DNA of 18,405 bases from an uncultured Eubacteriales bacterium (lineage in GTDB: Bacteria > Bacillota > Clostridia > Oscillospirales > Acutalibacteraceae). The position numbers were made by a program, and so were the translations under genes. Numbering within the stretch: position 1 is the first letter of the stretch; every line of letters starts with the position of its first letter. The DNA lies in assembly GCA_948968885.1 (NCBI GenBank), contig CAREUR010000019.1, positions 1 to 18,405 of the forward strand, given 5' to 3'. This document shows positions 15,003-18,405 of this stretch, piece after piece. The notes under the pieces are model-generated. The model did no database searches and was not told where the DNA came from. It saw nothing but the letters and a program-made list of their open reading frames with translations.

Positions 15003-16397
15003 CTATTTTTTATATAGAGAAATTACCGCTCTGGCGATTTCCTCCATGTGCATCCCGCGCGAGCCCTTTACCAAAATGCAATCTTCCGGCTGAATCAAGC
15101 CTTTTAAGCACGCAAACGCTTCTTCGTTCGATAAAAACGGGTAAGTAGCCACATTACCTTTGGCAGAATCGGCACCCTTCGCAATAAATTTGGCTAAACC
15201 TCCCACTGTTACTAGCACATCGACATCTACATTCGCCGCAAAAGCCCCCACGTCGAAGTGAAGCTCCTCTGCCATGTCGCCAAGCTCCAACATATCTGCC
15301 AAAATCGCAACTTTTCGCTTACCCCGGCCAATCTGCGCAAGAACCGCAAGCGCGCTTTTCATTGAATCAGGATTCGCATTATAGCTGTCGTCAATCAAGG
15401 TAACGCCTCGCAAATGGTACACATTTTGCCGCATGTCAAGATTTTTAAACTGTAAAAGCCCCGCCTGTATCTGCGCCTCGCTCATGCCCATAAAACGCCC
15501 AATCGCAATGGCAACCAGCGCATTATAAACGTTGTGCTCCCCAATCGTCGGAATTTCGAAGCGTTGACTCTTCCCATTATGCACGGCCTCAAAAGTCGTC
15601 TTCCCATCCTCAAAGGCAATATCCCTCGCGGTAAAATCGCAATTATTTTTTAACCCAAACGTAACTACCCGAAAATCGCCGCTCTTTGGCACATTGCGAA
15701 GAATTTCATCGTCCCCGTTAACAAACAAACAGCCATCTTTGCCCAAGCTGCCGGCGATTTTGAACTTTTCGTTGAATATATTCTCCTTAGTATGAAGATT
15801 TTCAATATGCGTGACGCCAATGTTCGTTATGACGGCACATGTCGGTTTTGCAATTGTCAAAAGCTTCTCCATTTCACCAAATTCGCTAATCCCCATCTCT
15901 ACAACCGCAACATCGTGCGAGCGCTTTAGCCCAAACATAGTCAGAGGCAGGCCGATTTGGCCATTCAAATTGCCGGTCGTCTTGTGCACGTTAAACCTGG
16001 CCGCCAGAACGCTTGCGATCATCTCTTTAGTCGAGGTCTTGCCCACGCTCCCCGTTATACCGACAACCGGGATGTTAAACTTTTTCCGATAGTATGCCGC
16101 CAGCTGTTGCAGCGCCACTTTTGTGTCCGCAACTTTTATATGTACCTTGTTTTTGCATCTCACCGCTATAGGGCCGGCATAGTGCTCCGAAGTCAGCGTA
16201 GCAACCGCTCCAGCCGCAAAGGCCTCCCCTATAAAGGCGTGTCCATCGAATTTCTCACCTTTTATTGGCACAAATAGCGCACCATTTCTTATCTCTTTGC
16301 TGTTTGTACTAACCGAATTCACAGCCACTTCGGCAGAGCCACAAATCAGCTCTCCGTCAACCGCCGGCAAAACCTTGCTTATGCTTAATGTCTCCAT
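15003..16397 (-). CDS. murF: UDP-MurNAc-tripeptide:D-alanyl-D-alanine ligase MurF
   Basis: MurF adds D-Ala-D-Ala to the UDP-MurNAc tripeptide in the cytoplasm, completing the pentapeptide precursor. The ATP loop is GITGSVGKTSTKEM (about residues 113-126). EMGISEFGEM (about 167-176) and NIGVTHIENL follow. HNVYNAL (about 288-294) and LIDDSYNANPDSM (about 334-346) are MurF diagnostic motifs, and VKGSRGMHMEE closes the ADP-binding domain. Length is about 464 aa, normal. The ATG at 16397 is preferred because METLSISK fits the family N-terminus, but its GAGG site is 12 nt away. A GTG at 16415 has AAGGA at 5 nt and would overlap murE by 14 nt. Either way it is translationally close to murE. Confidence 0.96.
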   Translation of the reverse strand: METLSISKVLPAVDGELICGSAEVAVNSVSTNSKEIRNGALFVPIKGEKFDGHAFIGEAFAAGAVATLTSEHYAGPIAVRCKNKVHIKVADTKVALQQLAAYYRKKFNIPVVGITGSVGKTSTKEMIASVLAARFNVHKTTGNLNGQIGLPLTMFGLKRSHDVAVVEMGISEFGEMEKLLTIAKPTCAVITNIGVTHIENLHTKENIFNEKFKIAGSLGKDGCLFVNGDDEILRNVPKSGDFRVVTFGLKNNCDFTARDIAFEDGKTTFEAVHNGKSQRFEIPTIGEHNVYNALVAIAIGRFMGMSEAQIQAGLLQFKNLDMRQNVYHLRGVTLIDDSYNANPDSMKSALAVLAQIGRGKRKVAILADMLELGDMAEELHFDVGAFAANVDVDVLVTVGGLAKFIAKGADSAKGNVATYPFLSNEEAFACLKGLIQPEDCILVKGSRGMHMEEIARAVISLYKK

Positions 16398-16401
16398 CTG
16401 T

Positions 16402-17871
16402 CTACCGAACCTCACTTCGTTCCTTCAAAATGTCCGCAACGACTTCGCGCTCGTCAAAATGGATTTTCTGGCCGTTTATTTCCTGATAATCCTCATGACC
16501 CTTGCCCGCAAGCACAATTATATCGTTGTCCTTGGCTATAGAAAGGCAATATTTAATGGCCTCCCTCCTGTCGGGAATCACAATAAACTTGCCGCGGGTC
16601 TTTTTTAGGCCGACCTCAATGTCCGAAATTATGTCCATAACGTCCTCATTGCGCGAATTGTCGGCCGTCACAACAGATAAATCTGAAAGCTTGCCCGAAA
16701 CCTCGCCCATCTCGTAGCGTCTAACCTTGGGACGATCCCCCCCCGCACCAAACAAAGTTATCAAGCGGTTTGGGCGGTACTCCCGAAGCGTCGTCAAGAT
16801 GTTCTCCATACTAAAGGCGTTGTGCGCGTAGTCGATCAGCATGGTAAAGTTGCCCGGAACCGGCACAGACTCTATCCTGCCCTTTACCTTAACCTCGTTC
16901 AGGCCACTTGTTATCGCATCTTTTGGAACATCAAAGTGCCGGCAGACCGAAATAGCGGCCAGCGCGTTATATATGCTAAATTTGCCTGGAATATCTACGT
17001 CCACGCTTAGACTTTCCTTGCCCGCGGTCTCGAAATGAATCCCCACATAGCCATTCTGCGATATCAACTTCTCGTTAAAAGCAACAATATCGGCATCGCG
17101 AGAAAAACCATAAGTCTCCACCCGGCAAGTATGGCCATTCAAGACCTCTCGATAATTCTTGTCATCAATGTTCACAAGGCCCAGCCGGCACTTCTGAAAC
17201 AGCAAGCTCTTGCAGGCCAGGTACTCCCCCATGCTCTCGTGCTCGTTGCCGCCAATGTGGTCCATCGAAAAATTCGTAAACACGCCATAGTCAAACACAA
17301 AGCCATCCATACGATGCCACTTTAAGCCCAACGAAGAGGCCTCCATAACAGCGCATTTGCAGCCGCTGTCCACCATCTTGCGCAAAAATCGCTGAATCTC
17401 ATAGGACTCTGGCGTCGTATTAACCGTTTTAGTCACATTCTCATCGATGATAACCCCCAGAGTTCCGATTACTCCGGTCTTTATTCCAGCTTTCTGCAAA
17501 ACAGTACGAATCATACAAGAAACCGTCGTTTTTCCCTTTGTGCCGGTTATTGCAACTGTTTTTAGCTGTGACGCAGGATTTTCAAAAAACTCTGCCGACA
17601 TAAAAGCCAGCGCCTCGCGAGTGTCCCGAACTTTAACAACCGTAATTTCACTATCAATCGAGACATTATCGGAAATCACAACCGCCACCGCACCGTTAGC
17701 AATAGCAGAATCAATAAAGCCGTGCCCATCCTCGTTGCAGCCTTTCAAGCAGACAAACACCGAGTTTTTGATACATTTTCTAGAATCATAAAAAATATCG
17801 CTTATTTCCAAGTCCAAATCGCCGCAAACCAGCGAAAAATCTATTTTTTCGACCAAACGCCTAAGCTTCAT
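16402..17871 (-). CDS. murE: UDP-MurNAc-L-Ala-D-Glu ligase MurE, probably meso-diaminopimelate-adding
   Basis: MurE adds the third residue of the peptidoglycan stem peptide using ATP. The N-terminal domain has FYDSRK near residue 27. The P-loop is ITGTKGKTT (108-116), MEASSLGL (176-183) is a substrate motif, the carbamylated lysine is probably Lys221 in ACKSLLF, and DYAHNAFSMEN (347-357) and LAGKGHEDYQ (454-463) belong to the ADP domain. The residue-selecting motif reads DNSR (404-407) where mDAP enzymes usually have DNPR. Retained Arg407 favours mDAP over lysine. Length is 489 aa, standard. The ATG at 17871 has AAGGGTGG about 6 nt upstream. An insertion sequence lies 119 nt upstream, so murE is probably first in its transcript. 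Confidence 0.95.
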   Translation of the reverse strand: MKLRRLVEKIDFSLVCGDLDLEISDIFYDSRKCIKNSVFVCLKGCNEDGHGFIDSAIANGAVAVVISDNVSIDSEITVVKVRDTREALAFMSAEFFENPASQLKTVAITGTKGKTTVSCMIRTVLQKAGIKTGVIGTLGVIIDENVTKTVNTTPESYEIQRFLRKMVDSGCKCAVMEASSLGLKWHRMDGFVFDYGVFTNFSMDHIGGNEHESMGEYLACKSLLFQKCRLGLVNIDDKNYREVLNGHTCRVETYGFSRDADIVAFNEKLISQNGYVGIHFETAGKESLSVDVDIPGKFSIYNALAAISVCRHFDVPKDAITSGLNEVKVKGRIESVPVPGNFTMLIDYAHNAFSMENILTTLREYRPNRLITLFGAGGDRPKVRRYEMGEVSGKLSDLSVVTADNSRNEDVMDIISDIEVGLKKTRGKFIVIPDRREAIKYCLSIAKDNDIIVLAGKGHEDYQEINGQKIHFDEREVVADILKERSEVR

Positions 17872-17932
17872 CTTGCGCCACCCTTAACCTCAAATTACGT
17901 AAACTTAAAAACATACTATGTTCTCACAATAT

Positions 17933-17962
17933 AATATTGCCACAAAAACCCGAAATTGTAAA
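17933..17962 (-). promoter_or_regulatory. Weak candidate promoter for murE-murF
   Basis: On the minus strand TTTACA (17962-17957, 5/6 match) is followed after 18 nt by AATATT (17938-17933, 4/6). The overlapping hexamers TATTAT and TATATT are better -10 matches but lie too far from this -35 (20 nt or more). The element sits between the insertion sequence end and murE, where a promoter is expected. Confidence 0.3.
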
Positions 17963-18000
17963 CAAAAAATAAAAACCGCCCAAATTGAAGTGAACCCCAT

Positions 18001-18028
18001 TTGTTAGACAAAAATGAAAATCTAACGA
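18001..18028 (+). repeat. Inverted repeat before the IS transposase start
   Basis: TTGTTAGA (18001-18008) can pair with TCTAACGA (18021-18028) around a 12-nt loop, giving 8 pairs including one G-U. The right arm touches the ribosome binding site AAAGGTG (18028-18034). A hairpin here could limit translation when transcripts enter from outside, as known for some insertion sequences, but this is inference. Confidence 0.4.
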
Positions 18029-18042
18029 AAGGTGTTATCTCT

Positions 18043-18405
18043 ATGTCTGGAAGAAAAATATATTCCACAGAACTCAAGCTAAAAATAGTGGAACGATATC
18101 TCAAAGGAGATATTGGAATAAAAAAACTGGCACAGGAATATCGTGTCAGCTATAGTGATGTTCAAAAGTGGAGGGATGTCTATCAGGAGCATGGTGTGAA
18201 AGGATTAAGTACTACACACGGAACTTATACTGGCGAATTTAAAGTCTGTGTTGTAGAATATATGCATAATACAGGTGCATCCATCCGTAAGACGGCAGCC
18301 CATTTCAATATTCCTTCAGGACTGTTTCCCAATGGGAACGAATCTACTATGAACAAGGAAAGGATGCCCTGTTTAAAGAGCAGAGAGGCAGGACATCAAA
18401 AATGG
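18043..18405 (+). pseudogene. IS3-family transposase first ORF (OrfA), frameshifted and partial
   Basis: The ATG at 18043 has AAAGGTG 8 nt upstream. The product begins MSGRKIYSTELKLKIVERYL with a first helix-turn-helix (KKLAQEYRVSYSDVQKW), then a second unit (YTGEFKVCVVEYM, then TGASIRKTAAHFNIPSG). OrfA of this group binds the terminal repeats and works with OrfB (DDE catalytic part). After FNIPSG the continuation expected for the family appears only in the -1 frame from about 18321: VSQWERIYYEQGKDALF, then KEQRGRTSKM up to the window end. The original frame stays open to the edge but makes unrelated sequence. The simplest reading is loss of one A from GGAACT at about 18319-18322. It is not the normal IS3 programmed shift, which occurs at an A-rich slippery site near the end of OrfA. 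Confidence 0.85.

Larger units (their letters stand above)
17991..18405 (+). mobile_element. IS3-family (IS150-like) insertion sequence, left part, cut by window edge
   Basis: A first-ORF product typical of the IS150 branch of IS3 begins at 18043. Just upstream, TGAACCCCATTTGTTAGACA (17991-18010) resembles the left terminal inverted repeat of that group, which begins TG followed by a C-rich block and a TTGTTAGAC-like stretch. The left boundary is therefore placed at 17991 by resemblance. The right end, the second ORF and the target duplication are beyond the window. The element is transcribed away from murE. Confidence 0.75.

Overview
This window looks like a chromosomal housekeeping segment of a low-to-moderate GC Gram-positive bacterium, probably class Clostridia. 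The reasons are an RNase J and GdpP-type c-di-AMP phosphodiesterase beside rplI, dnaB and tilS, a NifS/NifU-like Fe-S pair, strong Shine-Dalgarno sites, several TTG/GTG starts, and a MurE that looks meso-diaminopimelate type. I cannot name a genus from sequence alone. There are 14 genes or gene fragments, one of them in an insertion sequence; no tRNA, rRNA or CRISPR array was seen.

Layout. (1) Positions 1-6194, minus strand: a five-gene unit in transcription order rnj (RNase J) - gdpP - rplI - dnaB - tilS, the last cut by the window edge. It is driven from the 6195-6612 divergent region by a near-consensus promoter and carries a roughly 215-nt leader with a terminator-like hairpin. (2) 6532-8918, plus strand: rnhA (RNase HI), then a cysteine desulfurase and an IscU/NifU-like Fe-S scaffold, each unit with its own TTGCAT-17-TATAAT promoter and closed by a clear intrinsic terminator. 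(3) 8921-10766, minus strand: alr (alanine racemase), followed by an unrecognised 181-aa secreted protein with an internal duplication. (4) 10888-13532, plus strand: glyA, then a RarA/MgsA-family AAA+ ATPase. (5) 13545-17871, minus strand: murE - murF - sodium:alanine/glycine symporter. (6) 17991 to the end: the left end of an IS3-family (IS150-like) insertion sequence whose first ORF carries a one-base frameshift.

How the genes relate. Alr supplies D-alanine; MurE adds the third peptide residue and MurF adds D-Ala-D-Ala, so alr, murE, murF and possibly the alanine/glycine carrier all bear on peptidoglycan precursors. GlyA makes glycine and one-carbon units. RNase J, RNase HI, DnaB and RarA serve RNA decay and replication, and TilS and L9 serve translation.

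I found no convincing new multi-gene system. The items most worth a second look are the secreted repeat protein, the RNase J leader and its long basic N-terminal extension, the altered MurE specificity motif, and the frameshifted IS placed just upstream of murE.
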